A stretch of 64,000 bases of DNA, taken from the NCBI GenBank assembly GCA_033026295.1, contig CM065174.1, positions 3,213,001 through 3,277,000 of the forward strand, read 5' to 3'. The notes beneath the pieces were generated by a model. That model made no database searches. It saw nothing but the letters and a program-made list of their open reading frames with translations, and was not told where the DNA came from. The translations under genes and the position numbers were made by a program. This DNA comes from Channa striata (lineage: Eukaryota; Chordata; Actinopteri; Anabantiformes; Channidae). Positions 1 through 14,600 of the stretch are shown piece by piece (within the stretch, counting starts at the first letter, position 1; each line of letters starts with the position of its first letter).

Positions 1-454
1 GGATTTAAACCACTTTTGTGTGAATATTATTTTATTTATCTAACATATTAACAGAACACTCGGCACTGAAACTCTCCTCGTCTAAAAGAAATTCAAAGAC
101 TCATTTAAACCAAAAAAGTAAAAATCTTTATACACATAGTTCTGCTTAGTGCGTTACCGAAGCCTCATCCCAGCGTTTAAAAAAACAGGCGTAGCGTTAG
201 GAGTGGATTAGTCAGGACTCGGGTTCACCACACGATTCATCTCTGTCTACAAGGAAACCAACTTCTCATCTGCATACGATCCACATTTTAAAAAAGTGTA
301 CTGCCCTTAGCTGTGAAACTATAACAGATGCAAAAAATGTATAAAAAACAGTTCACTTCACCCTTTTTTGCTGTGTCTTATAAAGGAAGGAAACACTTTT
401 TTAAAAAAAGGGTTAAATGCACATTATGAATCTGACGTTGTTTTAGATGATGGC

Positions 455-460
455 TTTATT
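455..460 (-). terminator. candidate prx polyadenylation signal
   Basis: AATAAA on the minus strand (GCAATAAAGCC), about 1.86 kb after the prx stop. A second AATAAA lies at 31-36. Which one is used cannot be told from sequence. Confidence 0.25.
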
Positions 461-1639
461 GCAACAATCCTCATGCAGACACTAAAACCAACAATGAATG
501 GCCTCTATGTTCACATCACATGCTGATATTGACGTAATCCATGAGACCGGATTTTTCTGATCTGGGCCACTCATATTTGGCCTTAAACTGGATTCATATC
601 CGATCTCTGACAATGTGACGGACCACAGTCAGAATTCCATTGAGAAATCTAGTGGTTTCTCACCTCTGCACACCGTCATTGGTCCGGTAGAAAGAGGTGA
701 AGTTTCAGGTTTGTTAGATATTTACGGAGAAGCCAAACTGTAAGAAAATCATCATAACCAAACAGTTTTTGGCGCGATGTGGCCCTTGCACATGTGATGC
801 AGTTGTTCTTGCATACACGTGATTCATACTTCTGTTAGATGTGCAAGTGCGTGTCAGTTTAGGGCCACAACAAATGTTCCCTCTGGAGCTGGAAACACGT
901 CGCTTACAAAAACGCGAAGCTAAGCCACTAACAAGTTAAGACCCGGAACTATGGTGTGAATTTAGCCTGAATTACATATTTGTCTGTGTTATAGACGTCA
1001 GTTGTTGCCCAAAAATGATCAAAGACACAACACTTTGTGACTTTTCTTCCTTCCAAATTGTTCCAAAATAACATCCTACAGTCATCTTGTGCATGTGCAG
1101 TTGACTCTTGCTCACTTTAAACCCCTGCATAAACTTATGGCACGTCAGAGTGCCATAAAATCCCATTAACATTTCTTGACCCAGTGTTTTGTAAATAAAG
1201 ATGCACTGACTGATGTGGCCTATTTCTAAAAGTGTTTGGACAAAAATGGAGGTCTAGGGCACAGGCACACAAACTAATCCAGGCTGACATCATGGGTACG
1301 TGGAGGCGATTCGTTGTTGGTGTCTGAATAGAAATTGTTAAATATATGATTATTTTAGAAAAATCACCAAAGTTCTACTGTAAATGTTGCAGCCTTGTAT
1401 TAGCATTCATTTTTAAAAAAAGGGAAAAGGGCTGGAGGATTCACTGAATTTGTTCAATCATCCCTAGTTCCTCACATTTTTCTCTGAACTTGCCAAATAT
1501 CTGCACAGTTGACAGCTGAGTTTCAAAAAGAACCTGCATCAGTCAGGACGTGCTTTCTGCAGCCAACACCTTAGCAACAGAACGGACAGCGGTGTCCTTT
1601 TCTGGCAGGGCACAGCAAAACACGAATACATGATGGATT

Positions 1640-1750
1640 TGCAGCAGGTTGACCTTCAAATGTTTAAGAGCAACCTGCAGACAGAAGGTCACAGGTTCGA
1701 CCCCCACAGCATGTAAAGTGTCCACGTGCAGAGTGTCCTGCTCCCTCTGT
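1640..1750 (+). repeat. diverged tRNA-derived dispersed repeat
   Basis: It contains GGTCACAGGTTCGACCCC, like a tRNA B box, followed by GCATGTAAAGTGTCC. This resembles the fish repeat in which a B box is followed by CATGTCGAAGTGTCCTTG. The copy is diverged. Confidence 0.4.
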
Positions 1751-2319
1751 GCGACCACCTCTGGCTAACAGCACCAGCTAATTGGTTCGAATATAAAACT
1801 ACTGTAAAATAAGAATAAGCCATAATCTCAAACAGCCCACGCGTTTACTTAAAGACAAACAAAGTAGGTCAAAAGATAAAACTTCTACTCGTAAGTGGTG
1901 AATATGAAAATAATTACATTTGAGGGGATGCTGCTTCAAAAATATAGCCGTATTTACATATAAGTATTACTCTGGCCTGTACTACATTTACTACGTTGAA
2001 CTAATCAAAAACTCATGATCAAATCCACGATGCTGATTTTTGAGCAAACACAAACAAGAATAAATAATGAAACTAATCACAATCTCATAAATAATAAGGA
2101 CAGTAACAAATAGTTGAAACTGTAACAAAAAATAATCACATTTAAAAAGAAGAAAAAGGAAGTATATATTACTCTATTGCTGTAATGATGCTGGTTATTA
2201 AAACAAAAAATAAAGACTAGAGGTTTGCCACGTTCCAGGCTGAACACACAAGAACACTGCAACCTCACCAAAGGAAAACAACAAATTTAAAAGACGTTAA
2301 AGATGTGATGACAGCATCC

Positions 2320-2606
2320 TCAGTGGTTTAAGTCTGACACCTGCTGAGATATTGTTGTCGTCGTCGACGAGTCACTTGTTCGGGTTTCAGTGGTAACCAC
2401 GCGCTGGGTGATCCTGGTGGTCTTGGTCACTGTGGTGACGCTGCCCTCCTCCACAGATGAGACCTGATGCTCTTCAGATGTTACCTGGATGGGGAAGTTG
2501 AGCTCGGATGTGCGGAGGCAGAAAGACCCCAAGACTTCTGCCTCACCTCCCACCTCCCCTTTCCGCTGGGCCTGGGGAGAACCCTCTGGGGTTATCTGAA
2601 GGAAGC
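2320..2606 (-). CDS. prx: prx terminal coding exon
   Basis: The previous exon ends in phase 1. Of two acceptors close together, CGCTCAG ending at 2607 keeps frame, giving G|FLQITPEGSPQAQRK; the AG 12 bases further in breaks frame. The exon encodes about 95 residues ending in a Thr/Ser-rich tail (VTTVTKTTRITQRVVTTETR, then SQQVSDLNH), with the TGA at 2322-2320. No domain is recognised. Confidence 0.7.
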
Positions 2607-5600
2607 CTGAGCGAGGAAGAAGAGAGGAGGAGAGGAAACAAGGAGATGCAAGAAGAGGAAAGGATGATGGAGGTAGATAGATGGAGGTGAGAGTACAAAT
2701 GAAGGAAAAGAAACTTAGGCTTGTATGACAGAGACAAAGCAGGAGGTGAAATATGAGTCATTTATATGACGAAAACAAACAGCTAATAGCAATTCTGTCT
2801 TGTGTGATATTTATGGTGATAGATTCTAGGGTGATATAGTAAATCAATATGAAACCACAAAAGCAAAGCTTACACATAATGTAACCACTATTCTGTATCT
2901 AATCATTACAATTCTGCAGTGATTAATGGAAGCTGTTTGATTACAGTGGAAATTGAATATGCGAATCAGTTTACCTCCCGATATGAAAGAATTTTAAACA
3001 CAGCAGAAGAAAAGCTCATCGTCATAGTCTCCTGATTGTTGATAATGTGTGCTACTATGTTACGTGAAAGTGAGTTACCATGACAGACGAATTTAGACTT
3101 GTAAAACCAAATTGCAGAAAAGCAAGTGCATCTGGTGGGAGATACGCCGGAAAGCAACAGTCCAGTCAGAGTAAAGCCTCTGCGTAATGTAACATAATGC
3201 AACGCAACGTAAAGAGAGACTTTTAATTCTTTTGCACCTAGTTATAAACATTGTGCTATTGTAACAATCTGTATTCTCAGAGCAGAAGTAAACCTGGGAC
3301 ATGGCAAAGCAAATAGACTTCTTAGTGCAAAATTAGTAGAGTTTCAGGAGAATAAAATGGACCATTGGTAAGATTCTGTCTTTAATTGTTTAAACATCCT
3401 ATCCCAGTTTCTCAGGTATGTTTCCTCTATCCTTACCTGTAGAGTGTGGCTTCAGGGTGAATTTAGGAACCTTGAACCACGAAGAAGACTCTCTTTCTTC
3501 ACACTCTCTGGTTTTGGCCTCAAGCTCACTCCAGGTTTCGACCTTTTCTGAGCTGAACTCCATCGTAAAACCACTGGGGGACCCTGAGCTGTCCCTGTCC
3601 AGCATATCTGTTCTGGCATGAGATGACACCAAATCCTTGGAAGGCCCCTCATTGAAACTCACAGAGGTCATCATCTTGCCTGATTTCACTTGAAGCTCTT
3701 TAGCATCTCCCCCGACCTCTTCTGGTGATGAGTCTTTTCCTGGTTTTACACTCTTCTCTGTATCCTCCTCGGCAGCCACCGTCCCATATGGGCTGGTCAG
3801 CTCTACCCTTGGAAGTTTCATTTTACCACTAAAAGTCCCTTTATCATCCTTGGAGACCTTGTGAGGACTTCCATCTTTTTCACCACTGAGACTTGAACTC
3901 GAGTCCTCTCCCTTGACAGCGACATCAAATGATCTGGATTTCCCTGGAGAAAACGACACTTTGGGCATCTTCATCTTCCCTCCCTTTGACTTCTCCTCTC
4001 CCTCACTCTCTCCTTCTGTGCTCACAGCAGCAGTCTTTTCTTTTGACTTCTGAAAGCCTGGCTTCGTCTTCAGTTTGGACATCTGCACTTTGACATTCCC
4101 TGTTCCACCGTCAAGTGTTGTCCCTGCTTCTGCAGCGGGTTCATCTGTTTGAGAAGGATTTACCAAGACAAAAACAGCCTTCTTTATTTTGGGCATTTTT
4201 GGGCCCTCATACTGAGTTTCTGGACCATACATTCTTCCTTCAGGACAAGACATTGAGGGTAATGGGACACCAAACTTGGGGATTTTGATTTTCTTATCGT
4301 TTTTGTTTTGTCATCATCTTCATCTTGTGCTGTACCAATATCAAACTCAATGTCTGGGATCCTAGGGACTTTAATTTCTCTGCTGGATGATGGGAGGCCA
4401 ACTTCTCCCTCTGTTCCTGAGTCGGGTGAACCTTGTTTAGTTTTCAGACTAATACTTGGTAATGTTACCTCTTTCACTGGGATGCTAACAAGATCTTTGT
4501 CCTCTTTTTCAATATCAACTTTGTCTTCATCTTTTCCAGTTTTCTTTTTTGGCATGCCAAACTTGAATTTTGTTCCTTTAACTTTAGGTCCCTTTATTTG
4601 GCTGTTGGTTCCTGCAGTGTTTAGATCCACATCAGGTATTTCAACTTTTTTCCTGTTCTTTTCTCCTTCTGTTTTATGAAGTCGTATATCAAGCTCCACG
4701 TCTCCTTTTGGACCTTTAACATCTATTGTTGGAGTCTTAAATTTCAGACCTTTTTGTTTTCCCTCTACATCCAAGTCATCTTTTCCATGAGCCTCTGTGT
4801 CAGGTTTACCAAGGGTCACATCTATATCAAGATCTGGTTGTGGGAATTGTGGCACTTTAATTTTTCCTCCTGCGTCAACAGTTGGTAAATTGATTTTCAT
4901 TTCATCAAATTTGTCCTTGGGAACTAATATAGTTCCCTTTGGAAATTTAACATCTGTACTTTTTATCTTTTCTCCTGTGACTTCCATCTCTACAGTAGGT
5001 GTTTCAGTAGCTTTAATCTTTCCTTTAGGAAGTGAAATATCAACTTTTGGCATCTTGAAATGTGGCAGATTGATGGATCCTCCTCCTGCCTGCACATTTT
5101 CTTCTAGCGAAATACCTTGCCCTTTAATTTTTCCTTTGGGTAGAGAGATATCCACATCTGGCATTTTTAAGTGGGGTGTCTTGAAATTCCCTCCCGTAGC
5201 TCCCTCTATTTCTGGACCTTCAATCTGTCCTTTAGGCAGAGAGATATCAATATCTGGACCTTCAATCTTTCCTTTAGGCAGAGAGATATCAATATCTGGA
5301 CCTTCAATCTTTCCTTTAGGCAGAGAGATATCAACATCTGGACCTTCAATCTTTCCTTTAGGCAGAGAGATATCAACATCTGGACCTTGAATCTTTCCTT
5401 TAGGCAGAGAGATATCAACGTCTGGACCTTGAATCTTTCCTTTAGGCAGAGAGATATCAACGTCTGGACCTTGAATCTTTCCTTTAGGCAGAGAGATATC
5501 AACATCTGGCATTTTCAGATGGGGCATTTTAAATTTTCCACCCTTTCCTTTAATGTCAACATCTGGACCTTCAATTTGTCCTTTAGGCACAGAGATATCA

Positions 5601-8600
5601 ACATCTGGACCTTCAATCTTTCCTTTAGGCAGAGAGATATCAACATCTGGACCCTCAATCTTTCCTTTGGGTAGAGAGATATCAACATCTGGCATTTTCA
5701 GATGAGGCATTTTAAATTTTCCACCCTTTCCTTTAATGTCAACATCTGGACCTTCAATTTGTCCTTTAGGCAGAGAGATATCAACATCTGGACCTTTAAT
5801 CTTTCCTTTAGGAAGAGAGATATCAACATCTGGACCTTCAATTTTTCCTTTGGGTAGAGAGATATCAAGATCTGGCATTTTCAGATGGGGCATTTTAAAT
5901 TTTCCACCCTTTCCTTAATGTCAACATCTGGACCTTCAATTTGTCCTTTAGGCAGAGAAATATCAACATCTGGACCTTCAATCTTTCCTTTGGGTAGGCA
6001 ACATCTGGACATTCAATGTTTCCTTTGGGTAGAGAGATATCAAAATCTGGCATTTTCAGATGGGGCATTTTAAATTTTCCACCCTTTCCTTTAATGTCAA
6101 CATCTGGACCTTTTTGTCCTTTAATGAGATATCAACATCTGGACCTTTGAATCTTTCCTTTAGGCAGAGAGATATCAACATCTGGACCTCAATCTTTCCT
6201 TTGGGTAGAGAGATATCAACATCTGGCATTTTCAGGTGAGGCATTTTAAATTTTCCACCCTTTCCTTTAATGTCAACATCTGGACCTTCAATTTGTCCTT
6301 TAGGCAGAGAGATATCAACATCTGGACCTTCAATCTCTCCTTTAGGCAGAGAGATATCAACATCTGGCATTTTCAGATGGGGCATTTTAAATTTTCCACC
6401 CTTTCCTTTAATGCCAACATCTGGACCTTCAATCTTTCCTTTAGGCACAGAGATATCAACATCTGGACCTTCAATCTTTCCTTTAGGTAGAGAGATATCA
6501 ACATCTGGCATTTTCAGATGGGGCATTTTAAATTGTCCACCATTTCCTTCAATGTCAACATCTGGACCTTCAATTTGTCCTTTAGGCAGAGAAATATCAA
6601 CATCTGGACCTTCAATTTTTCCTTTGGGTAGAGAGATATCAACATCTGGCATTTTCAGATGGGGCATTTTAAATTTTCCACTCTTTCCTTTAATGTCAAA
6701 ATCTAGACCTTCAATTTGTCCTTTAGGCAGAGAAATATCAACATCTGGACCTTCAATCTTTCCTCTAGGCAGACAGATATCCACATCTGGACCTTCAATC
6801 TTTCCTTTAGGCAGTGAGATATCAAGATCTGGCATTTTCAGATGGGGCATTTTAAATTTTCCACCCTTTCCTTTAATGTCAACATCTGGACCTTCAATTT
6901 GTCCTTTAGGCAGAGAAATATCAACATCTGGACCTTCAATCTTTCCTTTAGGCAGAGAGATATCAACATCTGGCATTTTCAGATGGGGCATTTTAAATTT
7001 TCCACCCTTTCCTTTAATGTCAACATCTGGACCTTTGATCTTCCCTTTAGGAAGAGAGACATCAACATCTGGACCTTCAATCTTTCCTTTGGGTAGAGAG
7101 ATATCAACATCTGGCATTTTCAGATGGGGCATTTTAATTTTCCACCCTTTCCTTTAATGTCAACATCTGGACCTTCAATTTGTCCTTTAGGCAGAGAAAT
7201 ATCAACATCTGGACCTTCAATCTTTCCTTTAGGTAGAGAGATATCAACATCTGGACATTTTCAATGGGGCATTTTAAATTTTCCACCCTTTCCTTTAATG
7301 TCAACATCTGGCAATTTGTCAGATTTAGGCATTTTAAATATCAACATCAGGACCTTCGATCTTTCCTTTAAGAGAGATATCAACATCTGGCATTTTCAGA
7401 TGGGGCTTTTAAATTTTCCACCCTTTCCTTTAATGTCAACATCTGGACCTTTGATCTTCCCTTTAGGAAGAGAGACATCAACATCTGGACCTTCAATCTT
7501 TCCTTTGGGTAGAGAGATATCAACATCTGGCATTTTCAGATGGGGCATTTTAATTTTTCCACTCTTTCCTTTAATATCGACATCTGGACCTTCAATTTGT
7601 CCTTTAGGCAGAGAGATATCAACATCTGGACCTTCAATCTTTGCTTTAGGTAGAGAGATATCAACATCTGGCATTTTCAGATGGGGCATTTTAAATTTTC
7701 CACCCTTTCCTTTAATGTCAACATCTGGACCTTCAATTTGTCCTTTAGGCAGAGAAATATCAACATCAGGACCTTCGATCTTTCCTTTAGGCAGAGAGAC
7801 ATCAACATCTGGACCTTCAATCTTTCCTTTAGGCAGAGAAATATCAACATCTGGACCTTCAATCTTTCCTTTGGGTAGAGAGATATCAACATCTGGCATT
7901 TTCAGATGGGGCATTTTAAATTTTCCACCCTTTCCTTTAATGTCAACATCTGGACCTTCAATTTGTCCTTTAGGCAGAGAAATATCGACATCTGGAACTT
8001 CAATCTTTCCTTTGGGTAGAGAGACATCAACATCTGGACCTTCAATGTTTGCTTTAGAAAGAGAGATATCAACATCTGGCATTTTCAGATGGGGCATTTT
8101 AAATTTTCCACCCTTTCCTTTAATGTCAACATCTGGACCTTCAATTTGTCCTTTAGGCAGAGAAATATCAACATCTGGACCTTCAATCTTTCCTTTAGGC
8201 AGAGAGATATCAACATCTGGCATTTTCAGATGGGGCATTTTAAATTTTCCACCCTTTCCTTTAATGTCAACATCTGGACCTTCAATTTGTCCTTTAGGCA
8301 GAGAAATATCAACATCTGGACCTTCAATCTTTCCTTTGGGTAGAGAGAAATCAACATCTGGCATTTTCAGATGGGGCATTTTAAATTTTCCACCCTTTCC
8401 TTTAATGTCAACATCTGGACCTTCAATTTGTCCTTTAGGCAGAGAAATATCGACATCTGGAACTTCAATCTTTCCTTTGGGTAGAGAGACATCAACATCT
8501 GGACCTTCAATCTTTCCTTTAGAAAGAGAGATATTGACATCTGGCATTTTCAGATCGGGCATTTTAAATTTTCCACCCTTTCCTTTAATGTCAACATCTG

Positions 8601-11600
8601 GACCTTCAATTTGTCCTTTAGGCAGAGAAATATCAACATCTGGACCTTCAATCTTTCCTTTAGGCAGAGAGATATCAACATCTGGACCTTCAATGTTTGC
8701 TTTAGGTAGAGAGATATCAACATCTGGCATTTTCAGATGGGGCATTTTAAATTTTCCACCCTTTCCTTTAATGTCAACATCTGGACCTTCAATTTGTCCT
8801 TTAGGCAGAGAAATATCAACATCAGGACCTTCAATCTTTCCTTTAGGCAGATAGATATCAACATCTGGACCTTCAATCTTTCCTTTGGGTAGAGAGATAT
8901 CAAAATCTGGCATTTTGAGATGGGGCATTTTAATTTTTCCACCCTTTCCTTTAATGTCAACATCTGGACCTTCAATTTGTCCTTTAGGCAGAGAAATATC
9001 GACATCTGGAACTTCAATCTTTCCTTTGGGTAGAGAGACATCAACATCTGGACCTTCAATGTTTGCTTTAGGTAGAGAGATATCAACATCTGGCATTTTC
9101 AGATGAGGCATTTTAAATTTTCCCCCCTTTCCTTTAATACCAACATCTGGACCTTCAATTTGTCCTTTAGGCAGAGAAATATCAACATCTGGACCTTCAA
9201 TCTTTCCTTTAGGCAGAGAGATATCAACATCTGGCATTTTCAGATGGGGCATTTTAAATTTTCCCCCCTTTCCTTTAATACCAACATCTGGACCTTCAAT
9301 TTGTCCTTTAGGCAGAGAAATATCAACATCTGGACCTTCAATCTTTCCTTTTCAATGTTTGCTTTAGGTAGAGAAATCAACATCTGGCATTTTCAGATGG
9401 GGCATTTTAAATTTTCCCCCTTTCCTTTAATGTCAACATCTGGACCTTCAATTTGTCCTTTAGGCAGAGAAATATCAACATCTGGAACTTCAATCTTTCC
9501 TTTGGGTAGAGAGACATCAACATCTGGACCTTCAATCTTTCCTTTAGAAGAGAGATATTGAACATCTGGCATTTTCAGATGGGGCATTTTAAATTTTCCA
9601 CCCTTTCCTTTAATGTCAACATCTGGACCTTCAATTTGTCCTTTAGGCAGAGAAATATCAACATCTGGACCTTCAATCTTTCCTTTAGGCAGAGACCTTC
9701 AATGTTTGCTTTAGGTATCAACATCTGGCATTTTCAGATGGGGCATTTTAAATTTTCCCCCCTTTCCTTTAATACCAACATCTGGACCTTCAATTTGTCC
9801 TTTAGGCAGAGAAATATCAACATCAGGACCTTCAATTTGTCCTTTAGGCAGAGAGATATCAACATCTGGCATTTTCAGATGGGGCATTTTAAATTTTCCA
9901 CCCTTTCCTTTAATGTCAACATCTGGACCTTCAATTTGTCCTTTAGGCAGAGAAATATCAACATCAGGACCTGATCCTTCAAGAGAGATATCAACATCTG
10001 GACCTTCAATGTTTGCTTTAGGTAGAGAGATATCAACATCTGGCATTTTCAGATGAGGCATTTTAAATTTTCCACCCTTTCCTTTAATGTCAACATCTGG
10101 ACCTTCAATCTTTCCTTTAGGCAAAGAAAGGTCAACATCTGGACCTTCAATCTTTCCTTTGGGTAAAGAGATATCAACATCTGGCATTTTCAGATGGGGC
10201 ATTTTAAATTTTCCCCCCTTTCCTTTAATACCAACATCTGGACCTTCAATTTGTCCTTTAGGCAGAGAAATATCAACATCAGGACCTTCAATCTTTCCTT
10301 TGGGTAGAGAGATATCCACATCTGGACCTTCAATTTTTCCTTTGGGTAGAGAGATATCAACATTTGGCATTTTCAGATGGGGCATTTTAAATTTTCCAAA
10401 CTTTCCTTTAATGTCAACATCTGGACCTTCAATTTGTCCTTTAGGCAGAGAAATATCAACATCTGGACCTTCAATCTTTCCTTTAGGCAGAGAGATATCA
10501 ACATCTGGCATTTTCAGATGGGGCATTTTAAATTTTCCACTCTTTCCTTTAATGTCAACATCTGGACCTTCAATCTTTCCTTTAGGCAGAGAAATATCGA
10601 CATCTGGAACTTCAATCTTTCCTTTGGGTAGAGAGACATCAACATCTGGACCTTCAATCTTTCCTTTAGAAAGAGAGATATCAACATCTGGCATTTTCAG
10701 ATGGGGCATTTTAAATTTTCCACCCTTTCCTTTAATGTCAACATCTGGACCTTCAATTTGTCTTTAGGCAGAGAAATATCAACATCTGGACCTTCAATCA
10801 TTCCTTTGGGTAGAGAGATATCAACATCTGGCATTTTCAGATGGGGCATTTTCAAATTTTCCACCCTTTCCTTTAATGTCAACATCTGGACCTTCAATTT
10901 GTCCTTTAGGCAGAGAAATATCAACATCAGGACCTTCAATTTGTCCTTTAGGCAGAGAGATATCAACATCTGGACCTTCAATGTTTGCTTTAGGTAGAGA
11001 GACATCAACATCTGGAATTTTCAGATGGGGCATTTTAAATTTTCCCCCCTTTCCTTTAATACCAACATCTGGACCTTCAATTTGTCCTTTAGGCAGAGAA
11101 ATATCAACATCAGGACCTTCAATCTTTCCTTTGGGTAGAGAGATATCCACATCTGGACCTTCAATTTTTCCTTTGGGTAGAGAGATATCAACATCTGGCA
11201 TTTTCAGATGGGGCATTTTAAATTTTCCACCCTTTCCTTTAATGTCAACATCTGGACCTTCAATTTGTCTTTTAGGCAGAGAAATATCAACATCTGGACC
11301 TTCAATCTTTCCTTTAGGCAGAGAGATATCAACATCTGGCATTTTCAGATGGGGCATTTTAAATTTTCCACCCTTTCCTTTAATGTCAACATCTGGACCT
11401 TCAATTTGTCCTTTAGGCAGAGAAATATCAACATCTGGACCTTCAATCTTTCCTTTAGGCAGAGAGATATCAATATCTGGCATTTTCAGATGGGGCATTT
11501 TAAATTTTCCACCCTTCCCTTTAATGTCAACATCTGGACCTTCAAGTTGTCCTTTAGGCAGAGAAATATCAACATCTGGACCTTCAATCTTTCCTTTAGG

Positions 11601-14600
11601 CAGAGAGATATCAACATCTGGACCTTCAATCTTTCCTTTGGGTAGAGAGATATCAACATTTGGCATTTTCAGATGGGGCATTTTAAATTTTCCACCCTTT
11701 CCTTTAATGTCAACATCTGGACCTTCAATTTGTCCTTTAGGCAGAGAAATATCAACATCTGGACCTTCAATCTTTCCTTTAGGCAGAGAGATATCAACAT
11801 CTGGCATTTTCAGATGGGGCATTTTAAATTTTCCACCCTTTCCTTTAATGTCAACATCTGGACCTTCAATTTGTCCTTTAGGCAGAGAAATATCAACATC
11901 TGGACCTTCAATTTTTCCTTTGGGTAGAGAGATATCAACATCTGGACATTTTCCTTTGGGTAGATATCAACATTTGGGATGGGGCATTTTAAATTTTCCA
12001 CCCTTTCCTTTAATGTCAACATCTGGACCTTCAATTTGTCCTTTAGGCAGAGAAATATCAACATCTGGACCTTCAATCTTTCCTTTAGGCAGAGAGATAT
12101 CAACATCTGGACCTTTAATATTTGCTTTAGGTAGAGAGATATCAACATCTGGCATTTTCAGATGGGGCATTTTAAATATTCCACCCTTTCCCTTAACGTC
12201 AACATCTGGACCTTCAAGTTGTCCTTTAGGCAGAGAAATATCAACATCTGGACCTTCAATCTTTCCTTTGGGTAGAGAGATATCCACATCTGGACCTTCA
12301 ATTTTTCCTTTGGGTAGAGAGATATCAACATCTGGCATTTTCAAATGGGGCATTTTAAATTTTCCACCCTTCCCTTTAATGTCAACATCTGGACCTTCAA
12401 GTTGTCCTTTAGGCAGAGAAATATCAACAGCTGGACCTTCAATCTTTCCTTTAGGCATAGAGATATCAACATCTGGACCTTCAAGTTTTCCTTTGGGTAG
12501 AGAGATATCAACATCTGGCATTTTCAGATGGGGCATTTTAAATGTTCCACCCTTTCCTTTAATGTCAACATCTGGACCTTCAATTTGTCCTTTAGGCAGA
12601 GAAATATCAACATCTGGACCTTCAATCTGTCCTTTAGGCAGAGAGATATCAACATCTGGACCTTCAATCTTTCCTTTGGGTAGAGAGATATCAACATCTG
12701 GCATTTTCAGATGGGGCATTTTAAATTTTCCACCCTTTCCTTTAATGTCAACATCTGGACCTTCAATTTGTCCTTTAGGCAGAGAAATATCAACATCAGG
12801 ACCTTCAATCTTTCCTTTAAGAGATATCAACATCTGGACCTTCAATCTTTCCTTTGGGTAGAGAGATATCAACATCTGGCATTTTCAGATGGGGCATTTT
12901 AAATTTTCCACCCTTTCCTTTAATGTCAACATCTGGACCTTCAATTTGTCCTTTAGGCAGAGAAATATCAACATCTGGACCTTCAATCTGTCCTTTGGGT
13001 AGAGAGATATCAACATCTGGCATTTTCAGATGGGGCATTTTAAATTTTCCAAACTTTCCTTTAATGCCAACATCTGGACCTTCAATTTTCCTTTAGGCAG
13101 AGAAATATCAACATCTGGACCTTTAATTTTTCCTTTAGGTAGAGAGATATCAACATCTGGCATTTTCAGATGGGGCATTTTAAATTGTCCAAACTTTCCT
13201 TTAATGTCAACATCTGGACCTTCAATTTGTCCTTTAGGCAGAGAAATATCAACATCTGGACCTTCAATTTTTCCTTTGGGTAGAGAGATATCAACATCTG
13301 GCATTTTCAGATGGGGCATTTTAAATTTTCCACTCTTTCCTTTAATGTCAAAATCTAGACCTTCAATTTGTCCTTTAGGCAGAGAAATATCAACATCTGG
13401 ACCTTCAATCTTTCCTTTAGGCAGACAGATATCCACATCTGGACCTTCAATCTTTCCTTTAGGCATTTCAAGATCTGGCATTTTCAGATGGGGCATTTTA
13501 AATTTTCCACCCTTTCCTTTAATGTCAACATCTGGACCTTCAATTTGTCCTTTAGGCAGAGAAATATCAACATCTGGACCTTCAATCTTTCCTTTAGGCA
13601 GAGAGATATCAACATCTGGCATTTTCAGATGGGGCATTTTAAATTTTCCACCCTTTCCTTTAATGTCAACATCTGGACCTTCAATTTGTCCTTTAGGCAG
13701 AGAAATATCAACATCTGGACCTTTAATTTTTCCTTTAGGAAGAGAGATATCAACATCTGGACCTTCAATTTTTCCTTTGGGTAGAGAGATATCAAGATCT
13801 GGCATTTTCAGATGGGGCATTTTAAATTTTCCACCCTTTCCCTTAATGTCAACATCTGGACCTTCAATTTGTCCTTTAGGCAGAGAAATATCAACATCTG
13901 GACCTTCAATCTTTCCTTTGGGTAGAGAAATATCAACATCTGGACATTCAATGTTTCCTTTGGGTAGAGAGATATCAAAATCTGGCATTTTCAGATGGGG
14001 CATTTTAAATTTTCCACCCTTCCCTTTAATGTCAACATCTGGACCTTCAAGTTGTCCTTTAGGCAGAGAAATATCAACATCTGGACCTTCAATCTTTCCT
14101 TTAGGCATAGAGATATCAACATCTGGACCTTCAAGTTTTCCTTTGGGTAGAGAGATATCAACATCTGGCATTTTCAGATGGGGCATTTTAAATTTTCCAC
14201 TCTTTCCTTTAATGTCAAAATCTAGACCTTCAATTTGTCCTTTAGGCAGAGAAATATCAACATCTGGACCTTCAATCTTTCCTCTAGGCAGACAGATATC
14301 CACATCTGGACCTTCAATCTTTCCTTTAGGCAGTGAGATATCAAGATCTGGCATTTTCAGATGGGGCATTTTAAATTTTCCACCCTTTCCTTTAATGTCA
14401 ACATCTGGACCTTCAATTTGTCCTTTAGGCAGAGAAATATCAACATCTGGACCTTCAATCTTTCCTTTGGGTAGAGAGATATCCACATCTGGACCTTCAA
14501 TTTTTCCTTTGGGTAGAGAGATATCAACATCTGGACCTTCAATCTTTCCTTTAGGCAGAGAAATATCAAGATCTGGCATTTTCAGATGGGGCATTTTAAA

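Larger units (their letters stand above)
1..2319. other. prx 3' UTR and downstream sequence
   Basis: No coding exon is recognised. The sequence is AT-rich and follows the prx stop. Minus-strand AATAAA signals occur at 455-460 and 31-36. A diverged dispersed repeat lies at about 1640-1750. Confidence 0.4.
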
